Source of the DNA: Delphinapterus leucas
Lineage: Eukaryota; Chordata; Mammalia; Artiodactyla; Monodontidae
Assembly (NCBI RefSeq): GCF_002288925.2
Contig: NW_022098001.1
Span: forward strand, 7,221,113 to 7,285,112
DNA: 64,000 nucleotides
Reading direction: 5' to 3'
This document shows positions 1-13,390 of the stretch, in pieces (the stretch's first letter is position 1; each line of letters starts with the position of its first letter). A program made the translations under genes and the position numbers. Under the pieces are notes generated by a model. That model worked only from the letters and a program-made list of their open reading frames with translations, made no database searches and was not told the origin of the DNA.

Positions 1-3000
1 GTTTTTTGTTTTCTCATGGAAAACAAAGAGACTGTTATATCAAGGACTTGATATTAAATGAAAAGGCTGTATGATTGTTTTTCTGAGATCAAATAAAAGT
101 TAAGAAATATCAAACTAAGTACTGTGTTGGTGCCAGTTTCTAAGAAACTTTTCACAGTCTGGGTTAGGGAGAAAATTTTTTTATTTAGATTTGTCTTTTC
201 TACTTTATAAATTTGAAATTTATCTTTTAATGAAATATTGGTAGTTCTAGTTTGTTGCTTTTTCTAAATCTAGGCAAGATGAAAAGTTGGCAACCTTATG
301 TTTATTCTTATAATTTGAAGGAAATTTTATTTATCTGTTAAGTCTAGGAGTCAGAATGTGCTTTATGCCTTAAAACCTGTGACACCCCAGTTGGGGGACA
401 GGTTTCTATATATTTATTTGTTAGACTAAGCTTGTTAATGTTCCTTTTCAAAGTTTCTATCTTTACTGATACTTTGTCTGCTTGAACTATCAGTTTCTGA
501 TAGAAGTGTATTAAATTTCTCATTGGAGTTGACATTTTCTCAAAGGGTCAGTTTTTACTAGATATATTTTTGAGGTTATGGTATTAGGAACATTCAAATT
601 CTTGCATGTTAAATGTTCTTGGTGGATTATTCCTTTTAATGTTATGTGGTGTCTCTCTTATCCCTATTAATACTTCCTTTTCCTTCACTCTGTTAATATT
701 TGACTTTTAATATGTGCGATGAACCATTTGAATAAGTAGATTTATTTCTACTGTCTGAATTTCATATTTTCTGAATCTTTTATTTTGCTGCTTTTTTTCC
801 CTTCTGTTAAGATTCCTAGTTTTCTGCATTTCCTTCCTTTTTTCCTCCTCTTTTGATTGGAAGCCATAGATTGTATTTCTGTTCTTTTAGTGGTTACTAT
901 TAAACTTTTCAGCCACAGTGTTCTAACAAAACCATGAGCCTAACTCCAGCTTACAGGATGAACCCAGTCTTCCACTAGGGAGCACTTTGAGCATCATTTC
1001 CCTTCTGTGGAGATGTTTATCTTTTATTTGATCTCAGCTTTGTCTTTTGGATTTCTCTTTTACGGTTGTCTTTCATGGCTGTATATATAGGGTGGAAGAG
1101 GTTTTCCAGAGTGAGCACAGTATACCAACTCTACTCCAGCCGTTCTTCCATCCCGCCATCCCCCTGATTTGCATACCTGCATGTAAGACGCAGTCAATAT
1201 TTGTTAATTGATACATATCTTATGTCGATGCATCTTGTTCCTTCTGTTTGTTTTAGTTTTACTCACTTTACTTTTTTCAGCTTTAGATGGAAAGGAAAGT
1301 GGAGGGAACAGTCCCACCCAAATCTATGGAAGACCTTTTCACTAACTACCCACATCGAACTTGATGGAGTGCTCAGTGCTAAGAGAAGAAAGGAGGTGTA
1401 GAGAATTTAGTTGGGGACAAAGGACTTTAGAGTCCTACTGTGAATTGATAATATTTATTGATAGTAATCTCATTGTAGACTGGTTCCATTTTGTTAGGTT
1501 TGTTAACTGTTTTGCTCTGTAAACACTACAGATGCCAATTTTTTTTTTGAGGGAACCAGGAGAGCTACACTGTACGTAGCTATGTTGTAGCTATGATGAT
1601 GGTGGCTGAGTTTTGCAAGCATTGCTGTTCTGACCTAATGTTTGCTAGGACAATCTGAGATGGTGGTGATTACAGGAGTGCCGCTCTACCATCTTCCTTT
1701 TTCAGGAGGTTGAAGTTAGTTATGAAGAGAGGATTAAACCAATAAACTTGTTAGTGCCTGATGCTGAAATATTGTATCTATGACTAGGAAGTGATTTTCA
1801 GGTTAAAAAAAAAACCCCAAAACCACCCCGAACCAGGGGAAAATGCCAGCAGCCTGGGGATGATAATTAGGGATTGGCAGATAGATGGGCTAATGTCCTT
1901 TATATTCATTCCCAGGCTTAGCTCTCTAACATCATTATCCACACGCTACCTAAAAGCACCACGTTTTTTTTGTGTCTGTTTGTTTTTTGTTTAAGTGGTT
2001 GGCCGATACAGAGTGGGGATTGAGATGGGATGAGAGCCCTCTTTATCAGTAATGTCAATCTGTAAATCAGAGACTGCCTGTTGAATCTAATTCTATTGGG
2101 TTGAGTACTTACTGTAAGGTGAAGAATTGGGAACATTTACTGGTGGATCCCATTTATTGGTAGTGGGGGAAGCCAACCCTTTGCTATGGTTGTTGTGTTG
2201 CCAGAGGGGAGACATTTGTGTTTTTTTGTGTGCCATAATGATAAAAACAAAAGGGATCTGGTAAGCCCTTAAATTTGACTGTGGTGGTTTGTAGGTTTGA
2301 CTTTTTTTGATGACTTTGATTTGGATCTCTGAATTAGAGACCCAGTGTTAAGAACCCCAGTAGGTGCAGATTTCAGAGAAGCCATTTATTTGATACAGCT
2401 TTCAGACCCGCTCTGGGTACACTGATGATCATGCGCCAGGTAATAAGCAAGGTTGTTGGACAATTTGATTGTAAAGCCCACTTGGTTAGTCTGGCTTTGT
2501 GGGAATAAAGATGCCCAGGAAGGTCTGCTTATACTGTAGAAGGGAAATATTGAAATCTATTGCTGTCTCCTAAAAGTAGATGATTTTGAATCATAGTTAA
2601 AGATCTTTAATTTTTCTACTTAAAGGAATAAAAATGCTGTTGCCATGTTATTTGGATTAAAAAAATTGCTATAGATATATGTTAACAATATAATTTTAGG
2701 CACAGTAAGATTGTTTGTTTATACGGTTTATCTTTTTAATCCCAGTAAGAAAATAGGGAAATCAGTTTTGTTTAGTTAAAGAAAAAAGAGAGGACGGGTA
2801 GTTTGTCACTACTGAGCTCTACCTTTTGGAGGGGGAGGGCTTCTCTGTGCTAGGTCCCCTCCACGGTTCGGGGCTATTACTTCTGGCAGCTTAGATTTCA
2901 GATCAGTGTCCTCTGGTTCCCTAAGACCTTACTAGAAAGAATGGCCTGTTTGTGTTCCATGCTTAGTGTTTCCCAAACAGTGTTCACTTCAGTTTGAAAA

Positions 3001-3204
3001 ACACAGGATTAAGCGTAAACATGTTTCTTTATTTTAGGACTTATCAGAATCTAATAGAGGTATTTGGATTGTGAATTTCTAAGAGGGGGCTATCCTAAGC
3101 AACATTTCCAGAACCTGAAATAGTAGGGTTATTAATATCTCCCTAAATGGACTGTTAATCTTGTGACTGTTTTAAGCAGTCCTTGCATGTATTCGTGGTA
3201 TTTT

Positions 3205-3575
3205 AGTGATTTCCAAACTTAGTTGATCATCACTTTGGGTTGCTTAGAAATTTTTTTTTTAAATTTTGAGTTGATAATATGTGATTTAAATTCAGAAAGT
3301 GTACATTGGCACTCAGTGAAAAGCTTCCCTCCCTGCTCTGTTTCCTAGCTGCCTACTTCCTTTCGTCATAGGTGACTAAATGTTATTCCTTCCAGAGACG
3401 TTTTATGAATGTGCCATAATTTATTTAGCCAGAATATAAATTACTGAGTCTTGTATTTGGAGATTTCTGATTTAGTAGGTCTGGGTGGGGTCTGGTAATA
3501 TGTCTTTTAACATATTCCTTAGGCAGTGGATGATTAGCCAGGTTTAGACACTGTTATTTCAGATGGTACACATTA
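3205..3575. mobile_element. MER5-like hAT DNA transposon remnant
   Basis: The start resembles the MER5 terminal motif, and the segment at about 3465-3510 (a 'tagtaggtctgggtggggt' string) matches the internal part of MER5A as I know it. A stretch near 3255-3440 does not match and may be an insertion. The family call is from memory, so the edges are approximate. Confidence 0.4.
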
Positions 3576-3745
3576 CTTTTGCATGTGACATATTATCCAG
3601 TTCTTAAAACAACTCTGTGAAGCAGATATGGTAAGCACCATTTTTGGCAGAGGTGGAAACATGAGAGCAGGAGATGTTAAATGACCTATTCAAGGTCACG
3701 CTCCTTTTTTAATGGTGGAGCTGAGACTCAGAAAAAACCCAGGGT
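3570..3745 (-). repeat. MIR SINE remnant (antisense)
   Basis: Diverged match to the antisense MIR core: 'aactctgtgaagcagatatgg', then a 'gaggtggaaac' block, then 'gttaaatgacct...caaggtcac'. This is the usual order of antisense MIR. It is ancient, shared by mammals, and has no target duplication. Confidence 0.55.
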
Positions 3746-4159
3746 TCTTTTGGGTATCTAGGTAGAACTTGGTTGGCACTAACTTTGACTTTTCATGGCT
3801 ACAATGCTGATGATTGGCTAAACAACCGGGAAAAAAAAAAAGAAACCCCAAACAAATAAAAAATTAATTATGGGTATTTATATCCAATTCTTCCTATTTT
3901 GGCACAGCATTAAATGTTGGAATATTTTATTGCATTACTTGCCAATAGATGTCCAGTAATTAGACTTTCTCTAGTTTGCATTTTAAGGTGCTTAGCCAGT
4001 TAGACTCATGTTATCAGTTTCAGGCACTTATACAGGCGAGTTGCACACAGACTTTTATCTGTACTTTTGCTTCCTGATGAGCTTGCTTTCTCTCTTCCCT
4101 TTGCTTCCAGCTTCCTTTTGGCCCCTTCAGTACATTTCCTTAACATCAACCCAGATTAA

Positions 4160-4200
4160 GCCACGGAGGAGGGGGAGGAGGGAGGGATGGGGGGAGGAAC
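4160..4200 (+). other. G-rich tract, possible G-quadruplex
   Basis: At least four runs of three or more G fall within about 30 nt on the + strand, which is the RNA-like strand of UBR5. The motif fits the G3+N1-7 rule. Whether it folds is unknown. Confidence 0.5.
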
Positions 4201-4539
4201 AAGACTGTCCTCTAAGTGGAGGGACTGGGAGAGTATCCCCAGCTGTGAAGTACCGAGTGATTTCCTTGTCTGTCTGGTAAACTCTTTCTGGGGATGATTC
4301 TCAAAGAAAGTTAAAAAAAGTTAAAGTAAACTCTTCTTAATATTGTAGGACCGTTTGATTTGGGGTAGAACCTCCGTGGGGTTATTTTGTAGGACAGTAT
4401 TCCTTTGGTGTGTTTTAAAAAACCTAGTCTCATAATATTGGCCTCATAGCAGAACAGCTAAAAATCTTTAGAATGACTATGAAAAGAATAAAAAAGCTGC
4501 AAATCCACTATTTTGAAGCAGTGTAGGACTTAGAGCAGG

Positions 4540-4790
4540 GACATGAATGCCCATTCATTTGTTCAGCCACCCATCCATCGGCTGTCAGGTGCTGGGGATT
4601 TAGAAATTAGTAAAACCCGGTTCTTGCCTTCATAGAGTTTGTCAAGCCGTGAAAGAGACAAATATTTCATCAAACAAGTAGTTACAGCATAAGTACTGTG
4701 GAAGGAAGTATGCCCCAGGGGACTCAGAGAAATGCCTAGTTTAGCCTGGAGTGAAAGGTAAGTTAACGTTTCCAACAGGTTCTTTCAGCC
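4540..4790 (-). repeat. L2-like LINE remnant (antisense)
   Basis: The order 'ttcatttgttcag', 'tgctggggatttag', 'cttgccttcatagag' and 'gacaaatatttcatcaa' follows the 3' part of antisense L2-type repeats as I know them. It is heavily diverged and its boundaries are approximate. Confidence 0.4.
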
Positions 4791-4889
4791 TACCCTCCAG
4801 GGACTAGTAGCTATAGAGGTGTAGAAGGCAGTGGGGTATAGTTTATTCTAGGCTGAAGGAATAGGTGTGTACAAAAAAAATAAAATAAG

Positions 4890-5020
4890 GCGCTCCCTGG
4901 TGGTCTAGTGGTTGGGATTCGGTGCTTTTGCTGCTATGGACTGGGTTCAGTCCCTTGTTTGGGGAACTAAGATCCAGCAAGCTGCGAGGTGTGCCCTCCC
5001 CCTCCCCCCTCCAAAAAAAG
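4890..5020 (+). mobile_element. Short CHR-type tRNA SINE
   Basis: About 120-bp tRNA-derived SINE that begins 'gctccctggtggtctagtgg' and ends in a C-rich stretch plus a short A-tail at 5012-5019. The tail is followed by 'gagtac'. It is the short form, lacking the long CHR-2 body. No clear target-site duplication is visible because both flanks are A-rich. It is more diverged than the CHR-2 copies and so probably older. Confidence 0.8.
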
Positions 5021-5374
5021 AGTACTTTGTGAGTATAATCTAGTGAAGGACTTGGGAGAGTATAGTGATATTTGGGGTATAGAGTGCCCAGGAAGAGTGA
5101 GGAGATGAGATTGGAGGTAGTAGGGGCAGGAAGAGAAGGAATCTCTCACTCTTGTGAAATAACAACCCATGCGCAAAATACACAGAGTTAGAGTGCGTCT
5201 ACGGATTTCTGGTTCCAAGAATTCCCAGACTTAGCTGTCATTCTCTGGTTCCTCGGGTTCCTACAAGATCTCCAGATTCAAATTGGGCCCTATTTAGTTT
5301 GGCAACCGGTTCAAGCTAGAACTTGGCAGATTTGAAGCAGCAATATATAGAGCAAGCTATCCAAAGATGAAAAA

Positions 5375-5640
5375 TATAGTTCAGTAATAATGCTAATGGC
5401 TGCCATTTATTGAATGTTTAAGAGCTTGGCTCTTTCCAAGGTGCATTACAAAATTACCTTTAATCCTTATAGCAGTCCTACCAGACAAGTGGTTTTATCT
5501 CCATTTAACAGACCAAGATACCTTCCAAGCTCTGGGAGGTTAAAGTAAGCTTGCCCAAGGTTACAGAGCCAATAATGGAAGGGATGGAATTGAACCCAGG
5601 TTTGTTAGCCCGACACCACAGCCCATTCTTTTCCCACTCC
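5375..5640 (-). repeat. MIR SINE remnant (antisense)
   Basis: Contains in order 'tttaatccttatagcagtcc', a 'tccatttaacagacc' block, 'gcttgcccaaggttacagag' and 'ttgaacccaggtttgt'. This is the typical antisense MIR reading, with the tRNA-related box-B region at the right end. It is an old remnant. Confidence 0.65.
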
Positions 5641-8600
5641 ACCATGCTGCCCCTTGTTCCCAGGGCAGATGGAATGGCAGCTCAGGAATGTAAAATGACC
5701 GTTTCAGAGGCAGTTTCATCTTCGATGTTAAAAGGGCAACAAGAAGCCATCCCAGTATCTGTCATTTAAAGAAGCTTTCCTGAATTTAATGGCATCAAGA
5801 TCCTTGGTCAGGAACCTAACCTCCTAATTGTCTTGTTTTATGGAAAAATCAGATTTCATCACAGGTATTTTCAGTTTAGAGTTCTATCTCAAGGACTGAA
5901 TACCTTGCCAAATGGTAGTATTTATATTACAAAGTGTGTCAGTTATCTCATGAGACCTTTGATTTGTATGTAGAGTTAAAATTGGGTTTGATGTTGCAGA
6001 TATTCAGAATGTGGCTATGGCCTAAGGGTGAAGAAAAACCAAGACTTTTCTCTTGAAATTTTGGCTGGATGCTACACTTTTTGGACAGGAGCACTAAAGG
6101 AAGTCTTCTCACCCTGTTAGCACACAAGTTAACCAAGTTTGAGTCTTGTACATATGTATAGTCTTACTGTTAAGCAATTGAAGTTAGATGAGACAGAAAT
6201 ACTTAGGAAATTATCAAGAAGAATTAATGTATAAAGGCCATATCTTTTATCTTTTCCTACCGAATTTCTTGTCCATTTGGCATGTGTATTTTCCTTTTCC
6301 TGTTTTGAATGGAGCTGAAAATAACACAGTTGGTTTTGCTTTAAAGGAAAATGACTCATTTTCTTGTGTTCAGCATTTAGTTTCTCAGGGATGTGTTTAT
6401 CTTTCAAATGGCACAGTAGTTTGGGATTTTGGTCTCTTTTTCATTTTATTATGAAAGATGTTATTTATGGCACTATATAGGAATTTCTAACCAGAATATT
6501 TTCTGTGTTAAGGGAAGAAATTATTTGTAAGTATAATGTCTTTTCTCTATGATAGTTGCAGAGTGTTTCTATAACATGAATTTTCTCGTCTTAGTTTTAT
6601 AGAAATCTTTGAGCAGTTTCAACTGAAAACCATTTTAGGAGGAAGAATTAAAAGAATTTCCCATTTAAAATTTGTATCATTTTCTCAGTTTACAGCATTT
6701 ATTTAGAAACTTCTGTTTTTTGGTCTTGAATGTATCTTGAAGCTGAATGTCCTGTATTATTTATTTAGGGTAAAAGGAACACATTTTATAAACTGGTATT
6801 TGTTCTCTCCATAGCACAAAGTATGTATAAGTCCTGCCTATACCTGGTTATTCAGGAAGCTGACAGATGGGTTTTTTCCTCTACAAAAGCCATCATTGTG
6901 TGACTTGGGGTCTTTTAAAAGTAAAGTCAGATGTTTGCTACCTGGCACCATTTTTTCTTGGGTGGGCAAAAAAGTGAGAAATTGTCAAGTCAAATTTAAA
7001 GAAATAAAATGTGGTTAAGACTTACGTCTAAGCAAAGATATATTAGGGATCAACTTACAAGCTGGGATTTGCATTATAAAACTGAACAGATTACTCTTCA
7101 CCAAGGAAATGTCCTTTTTTAGAGTGTGGGAGGAATAATCTTCTCTATCAGTGGTCTCAAACTCAAATGCCTACAGGTGCTGGGCAGGTAAGGGCACCTC
7201 TAGTCACCACTAGGCAATATAAGCTTGGTTGCTAGATCTCATTTTTCAAGAGAAGCTAGAAATCTGAAAATCTGTCTGAGATTTTCCAGTTTTACATGTT
7301 GGCCAAGAATCTTTAACAGTCTTTTAACAATTTAAAATGCCATGTGATTCAGTATCATGTGTACATCTGTAGGGCGGCAGTTTGTGACTTCTCCTTCAGG
7401 CTCCCCCCTCACCCCTTTTAGTAATTGACTATAGCTTTAGCATATAAATCTTAAAGAGGTTCTTTCTGATCCTTGCCTCTACTGCCTCCCCCTCCCCTAT
7501 TGAAATGATAAACATTTAGTTCCTCATGGGTACTAATACTATCAGGAGGGCAGGATTAAATTTTTCTTATGCTTTATGCTATGTTATGCTACATTGCTGT
7601 ACCATTTTACATCTAAAGAGAATCATGCATGGGGGTAAATTTATTCAGAGCGCAAGACAGACCAGGGGGTTTTAGTATTAGCAGTATTAAGAGTTCATTA
7701 ATAGGGTTTCAGATTCTCCATTCTAACCAACCTTTTAGAAACCATCACTTGTTGAGTTTTGGTGTAGTGATTTTTTTCTTCTCTGTGTGTGTTGTCTAAA
7801 CAACTATATTGTTTCTCTCATTAGCCACCCTCCCCGCATCCCCGATTCCTGAGAAATCCTGAAGTTGGGAACCCATGATCAGGGTTAAATTCACATAGAA
7901 GCAGCACAAAATGGATTTTTAAAAATGTATCTGAAAATTGAATGTCTTGAAGTTAAATTTCAGACCTACAATGAGTCTTTCATAATCACACAGATGAAGG
8001 GAATCACCCCTAATCTGCTGGTGCTTCTTGTTTCGGCCAAGGCAACCCTAATCCCTCCAGGCTCTTCCCAGCCATCCTCAGACCCATGGGTCAAGGTAGC
8101 TGCTAATATTTTAAGTCACAACGCAGAGTGGGTAGGTGGGCTGAAAGCCTTTATCTCGTCCACACATAAACAAATCCACAGTGCAGCATGAGGAGGAGAC
8201 TCAGTTGACTTTCTTCCATTTTACACCCAAGACGCCCTCAAGGGCCTCTCCTTTGAGCATATCTTAGGTGGCTTGCTCCAGGATTGTGTGAAAAGGGATT
8301 TGGGGTTGGGATGCCCACTGTAGTGGATTGAATAAGCCAGCTCCAGGCTTTCAGTTTGCTGGTGGGGGTGGGAATGTGCCTGGCACAAGTAAATGACCGT
8401 CTCAAAATGCCCTCTGCAGCTGTGCCCAAAGTACATCCTTTTCTCACATTACAGTGGCTGTCAGGCAGGACCATCATGCGATAGCTTGAATTTATTGTTA
8501 TTGTTGATGATGTGGATAGTTGGCATGCTAGGAATGATTTCAGAGGGGCAGTATATATAGTGTGGTGCAGTAGTTTGTATAAAAGAACAGTGTTGTGGAC

Positions 8601-9469
8601 AGACTCCCTATACTCAGGAAAGTGCATGAAGATATAGTGGAAAGACCATGTTCTGTGGTTGGAGGTGGGTTTGGCGCCTCTCTCTGCCATCTATCTAGTA
8701 ACATAGTCTTTGCTCCAAGAGGGGAAAAAAAAAGTGCCCTTTGATTGCTTCTTCAGTTTTAAGTTTTAAACTTTAGATAGTTTGCTTTTGGAGAAATGCC
8801 AGAAATATTCCTACAGTATTTCTTCTTCTGCAAGAAGGTAGTCTGGGTACATTTGCATTTTGGCAATACCTGCCTTCTCTGACATGGATGACAAGAGGTG
8901 ATCTTTAAGACATTTTCTGCAGGAGTCTATGATTTAGTGTTGTAGGTAACCTTTCACTGACTGGCTGTTGTTTCTTTGTATGGATTATTAAGCCCTATAC
9001 TCCAAAATGGATCTGTAAAAGCTTTATTCCGTGGATGGTTATCTAGAGAGTAGAGTGAGGTCACTTTAAAGGTAGTTTGCTAATATGATTATTGGTGAGT
9101 CGTGAGTTATTAAATGTTTTCGCTGTGTTAACTAGTCTGCTTACAAGATTTATATGGGCGACTATCCTAAAAGAAATCTGTATATTCACACTTTTCTTGC
9201 TTGTTCTAAACTTCAGTTTGAGGTGGAAGACCTAAGGAGTAGTGTTGTTGAGTTGAAGATCAGGAATCTTTTCTGCCTCTGAAATGTATTGTAACAAGTA
9301 TTATTGTACATTTTTCACTGTTGGAACTGTTATCTAAAGAAGTGGAAGAGTGGGGAAATACTTGGTAAGTTTTCTCTCTTCTTTGCTTAAAGTCTGAAGG
9401 TAGCTCAGATTGAAACACAAATGACCGTAGAATGTCAAGTAGACAGTAAAGGTCCTTTGTGAGGGAGAA

Positions 9470-9620
9470 GCTGTAGATTTATGTAGGAAGAAAATCAGAG
9501 CTACCAGAAAAGTACATGGAGGAGGTAGCATTTGAGCTGGGCCTGAAATAATAATAATGTTCCTGGAGGAAATGTACTGGGGGCAGATTATGCCACTTTC
9601 TACCATTAAAGTGAGTACTG
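9470..9620 (-). repeat. L2-like LINE fragment (antisense)
   Basis: The phrase 'ggaggaggtagcatttgagct' followed by 'gggcctgaa' is typical of antisense L2 3' sequence. It is short and diverged, and the limits are uncertain. Confidence 0.35.
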
Positions 9621-11173
9621 ATACACGTGAAACGTGGGTGGGTATGCCCCTGATCTTACAGTTCCAGGGATAGCAAAAGGATCATCTTGTAGAAGGTGGG
9701 CTGTCAGGAATATCCTTATGTCCTGGAGAATGGGAGCCTTTTAGGAATCCAGATATACCTAAACTTTTTACCTTTAGAAATTTAGCTGGGAATTTAACAG
9801 GTTTAATTTTAGGGGTATGTGTGTCTGAACAGATGGCAGGGGATTTAGGATTAGGGCAGGGAATTGTAAAACCAAAGAACCTGTGTTAAGTGCTACTGTC
9901 AATTGAGGGTCATCAAAAGATGACTAATCTTTGAAATTATAAGGCTAAATTTGGGGGAAATGAGACTGAAATTGTAGGGAATTTCAAGGGCAGCTATGAG
10001 ATACGTTACCCTCTAGCAAGTACTGTTATACTGATTTCTCTATTAACATCAGTTTGCTGTTACCTTACCTTGGTGGTCAAAAAAAATTCCAGCCTCTCAG
10101 TCTGTAAAATGTCTATAAATTTGAAGGAATGCAATAGGTTATCGAATCAGAATATAGAATAAATCTTTGGTGTAGGAGTACTAAGGATTGTCAGAAGCTC
10201 ACTGCTTACCTATCCATTGTGTTATAGCCACCTCACAAAGGCTTTCCTGCCTGTCTCTGAAATGAGATTAAATGCTGAGTTAGGTTATTTTGTAATGTTA
10301 TACTGTGTTCTTAAAATTGTTTTCCTTCACAATCACATGTAAAGATTTATTCTGAAATGGAATTTGGTGAGCTGTAGGGTGGTTTAGATTTTACTTTAAA
10401 AACGGAAAACTTTTGTTAATATTGCTGTGAGAGGAAATATAGTTAATAACTTGAAGCATTGTAAGCTTTTGGAAGAAGATCCTTTAAATTAGATGAGTGC
10501 CTAATACTTTTGTAGAGACATTTAGTAACTCAGTAAATTTAAATGAATATGATCAGTGGCCTGTGGTTCTGGGATTTACATGTCTGCTGAAGACTCTATA
10601 ATGTAAAGGGGAACAAAGTACTCCTTATTTTATAGTTAGTACCTTTTTTTCCTCCCCCTTTGCTTGAAGGTTTCTTTGTTACTGTTATCTGGGATCTGTG
10701 TAAACTAATGTGTATGGGGCCAATTTAGTCATGATAACTATCTTGAGATTTGGAAAAATGATACATTTTCTGTAAATTTTTTGCGGATTGAATTTAAGAA
10801 ATTAAACAAATTTGATATTTGGGGAAATATTCTAAGTGTCCATGTAAAATTAATTTGTGTGTGAAAGTTTCAGATGGGTAAGATGAAATTGAATATGACA
10901 GTTAGTAAGTGCTATTTCCATATAAACATTACATAAATATCTTCCATTGATATATTTGCTTTTCATACATTCATAACAATTTCAGGACTGAAAAGAACCA
11001 GAGAGGACTATTAGTCTTTCTTCACGTAGATGTGACCGGAAACTTAGTGGGCTTAAATGAACCCAGTTGGTAGTAGATGAGCTGGGAGTAAACCCCAGAT
11101 TTCTTGCTATCCAGTGGGTATTATTTCCAGTACAAATGGGTGTACATTTCAGATGGAGTCCACCATGATTTTT

Positions 11174-11475
11174 TTCTTTTTTTTTTTGCGGTACGCAGGC
11201 CTCTCACTGCTGTGGCCTCTCCCGTNNNNNNNNNNNNNNNNNNNNNNNNNNNNNNNNNNNNNNNNNNNNNNNNNNNNNNNNNNNNNNNNNNNNNNNNNNN
11301 NNNNNNNNNNNNNNNNNNNNNNNNNAAGCACAGGCTCCGGACGCGCAGGCTCAGCGGCCATGGCTCACGGGCCTAGCCGCTCCGCGGCATGTGGGATCCT
11401 CCCAGACCGGGGCACGAACCCGTGTTCCCGGCATCGGCAGGTGGACTCTCAACCACTGTGCCACCAGGGAAGCCG
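11174..11475 (-). mobile_element. CHR-2 SINE with an assembly gap inside
   Basis: Minus-strand CHR-2 SINE: T-rich tail at 11170-11188, body, and promoter-proximal end near 11475. It is flanked by a perfect 14-bp target-site duplication, 'ccaccatgattttt', at 11160-11173 and 11476-11489. A run of exactly 100 N interrupts the body at 11226-11325. Compared with the other copies here, only about five body bases are missing across the gap. Confidence 0.95.
11226..11325. other. Assembly gap (100 N)
   Basis: Exactly 100 unknown bases, the usual placeholder for a gap of unknown size. The flanks read directly into each other as one SINE, so the true missing sequence may be only a few bases. Confidence 0.98.
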
Positions 11476-13254
11476 CCACCATGATTTTTAATATTAGAAA
11501 ATTTGATGTCAGTAAACATTTCTTCTGTCCCCTTCCTAACCTGAAATTTGCTTTTGAGTTCTTGACTTGTTATTTTCTAGCATCTTGATATCCTCAAACC
11601 TTACTTTAGTTTTATAGATATTATTTGCCTGGAATGATATTTGGAGCCATGAAAGCATCATTTAATTCTTAATCTCAGTTATTGTCCAGCTTTGAAAAAG
11701 CTTTGACAAGTTTTGCACCCCAACCCCCCCCCCCCCCCCGTATTCTTTGTGAAAACGCTAGAGACAGTGTTGGGCTAAGAAAAAAGGAATGGAAATGAAT
11801 GGGTTTAGTTGTATGCTGGTGAACAAGTTATCTTTCGAAAGTGTCACTACTATGGCTTTTGGGGAATAAAACCTTTCTTAGTCTTTTCTCACAGTCTGGC
11901 TCTAGTCTGTAGTCTGGTGAGGAGTTTTATAAATTACTCATAGTCAGTGTGGGCTGAGGAGAATGAGAACTCCTGCCTCTGCTCCGGGTCTTCTCAGGGC
12001 TGTTGTTATTGCCCAGAATGGAGCCTCTCAGTTTGGAGCCTCCTAGTCTATTTTCTTCTCCCCATTTTCTAGTCAGCCTTCTCTCAGAGCTCATGAGTTC
12101 CACAGTGCATTATTCTTACGGTGTTTTATCTTGCCTTGAAACACAGATATGTGCCTTATAAATGAGCAAACTGGGATTTGGTCAAAAAGCTTGACTTTAC
12201 AGGACTGAAGAAGACACATTTTTGTTAATGAAAGGCTAGAAAAATGAAAATGTATTTTATTGAGGGCCAAGTCACACATGATCTGATGTTATTCTTTGGG
12301 AGTGAGAATAAAATCACTAGTGAGTATTTACTTCTTGGTAGACAAATTAAATATGGCATCATTTGAAAGTTATTTTTGCTTAGAAATACGATTTAGTGTT
12401 GGACATTTGCTTATGCATATTTTAGTGTTTGAAAGATACTACTCATCGTTGAACAGTGGTTAGAACTTTACTGGATAAAGTAAAATTGAAGGACAACTGG
12501 CTCCTATTAGAATCTCTTTATCAAAATAATTAGATTATTTGGCCATATGTTATATGATTGGTGGTAGCTTTTAAATCCTAAACTGGCTTTAAGGCATGAT
12601 TAATTCTGACTATGTATACCACTTTTGTCTGTTAGGACGAATGATTGAAATTTGATTTCATGTATTTTTGTCACTCTCTAGAAAGCAAAACTTACGGAAT
12701 TTCCTGTTGATTTACTGTTCTAATTTTTTTCCCTGTTGTTCCTAAAATGCTCAGTTTATTTTTAAGAGAATAATTTCTGGAAAAGTTTTCAAAGGCATTT
12801 GTTTTGGTAATTTAATAGAATTGAACTCTTAAAATCTCTACATTTGAATACATCTTTGTATTATAAAATGGCTTCCTTAGGTTGACAAAAGTGCCCAATT
12901 TAAATGAGTATTACAATATTTTATATTAATTCAAGACTGTTTCTTTGAGAGAAACAGCAAAATCATAATAGATAACATGAGTTAATATCTTTCTGTTACA
13001 CAGCCCTTTGAGATTTTTCTAAGCATATTCAGTACTCTTAAAAATGTGAGGTGTTATCCTTATTTTATAGATATGGGTTTTAATTTGTACAATTATGTGT
13101 CACAAGGTCATTCAAGAACTTTTGAGACTGTTCTCACCTTAAGTCAATTTGGCTTTTGCATTGTTTCTGCCTCTTTATATTAAATTCTTAATATATATGT
13201 GCTTCCCAAATATTTTCATTTCATCATGTACGTGTACATTCAAGAGTCTCTTGG

Positions 13255-13390
13255 CATATGTAGTATGGTGTTTAAAAACTGGCTTTCCATTGGGCGTTGG
13301 TTCAAGTACCAGTTCTACTGCTGGTTTTCTAAATAAACTCTAGAAGCTTCAGTTTCCTCGTCTGTAAAATACTAAGATGATGATGACTGA
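13255..13390 (+). repeat. MIR SINE remnant (sense)
   Basis: Order of motifs: 'gtagtatggtgtttaaaaac', then 'ttcaagtaccagttctactg', then 'cttcagtttcctcgtctgtaa'. This is the sense MIR order (A-box region, B-box region, conserved core). It lies about 200 bp upstream of exon 2. Confidence 0.6.

Noticed and set aside
8238..8690. 150-codon minus-strand open frame
   Set aside because: No recognisable motif, intron 1 location, no start context and repetitive Ser/Thr/His composition. Chance length in a GC-richer block.
11104..11491. Open frames across the SINE and N gap, in both directions
   Set aside because: They are translations of the GC-rich CHR-2 SINE and of N bases. The same peptide pattern ([12 protein letters not shown] and similar) recurs at every CHR-2 copy in the window.
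11723..11740. Poly-C run
   Set aside because: Simple low-complexity slippage tract with a single base type; no flanking motif.
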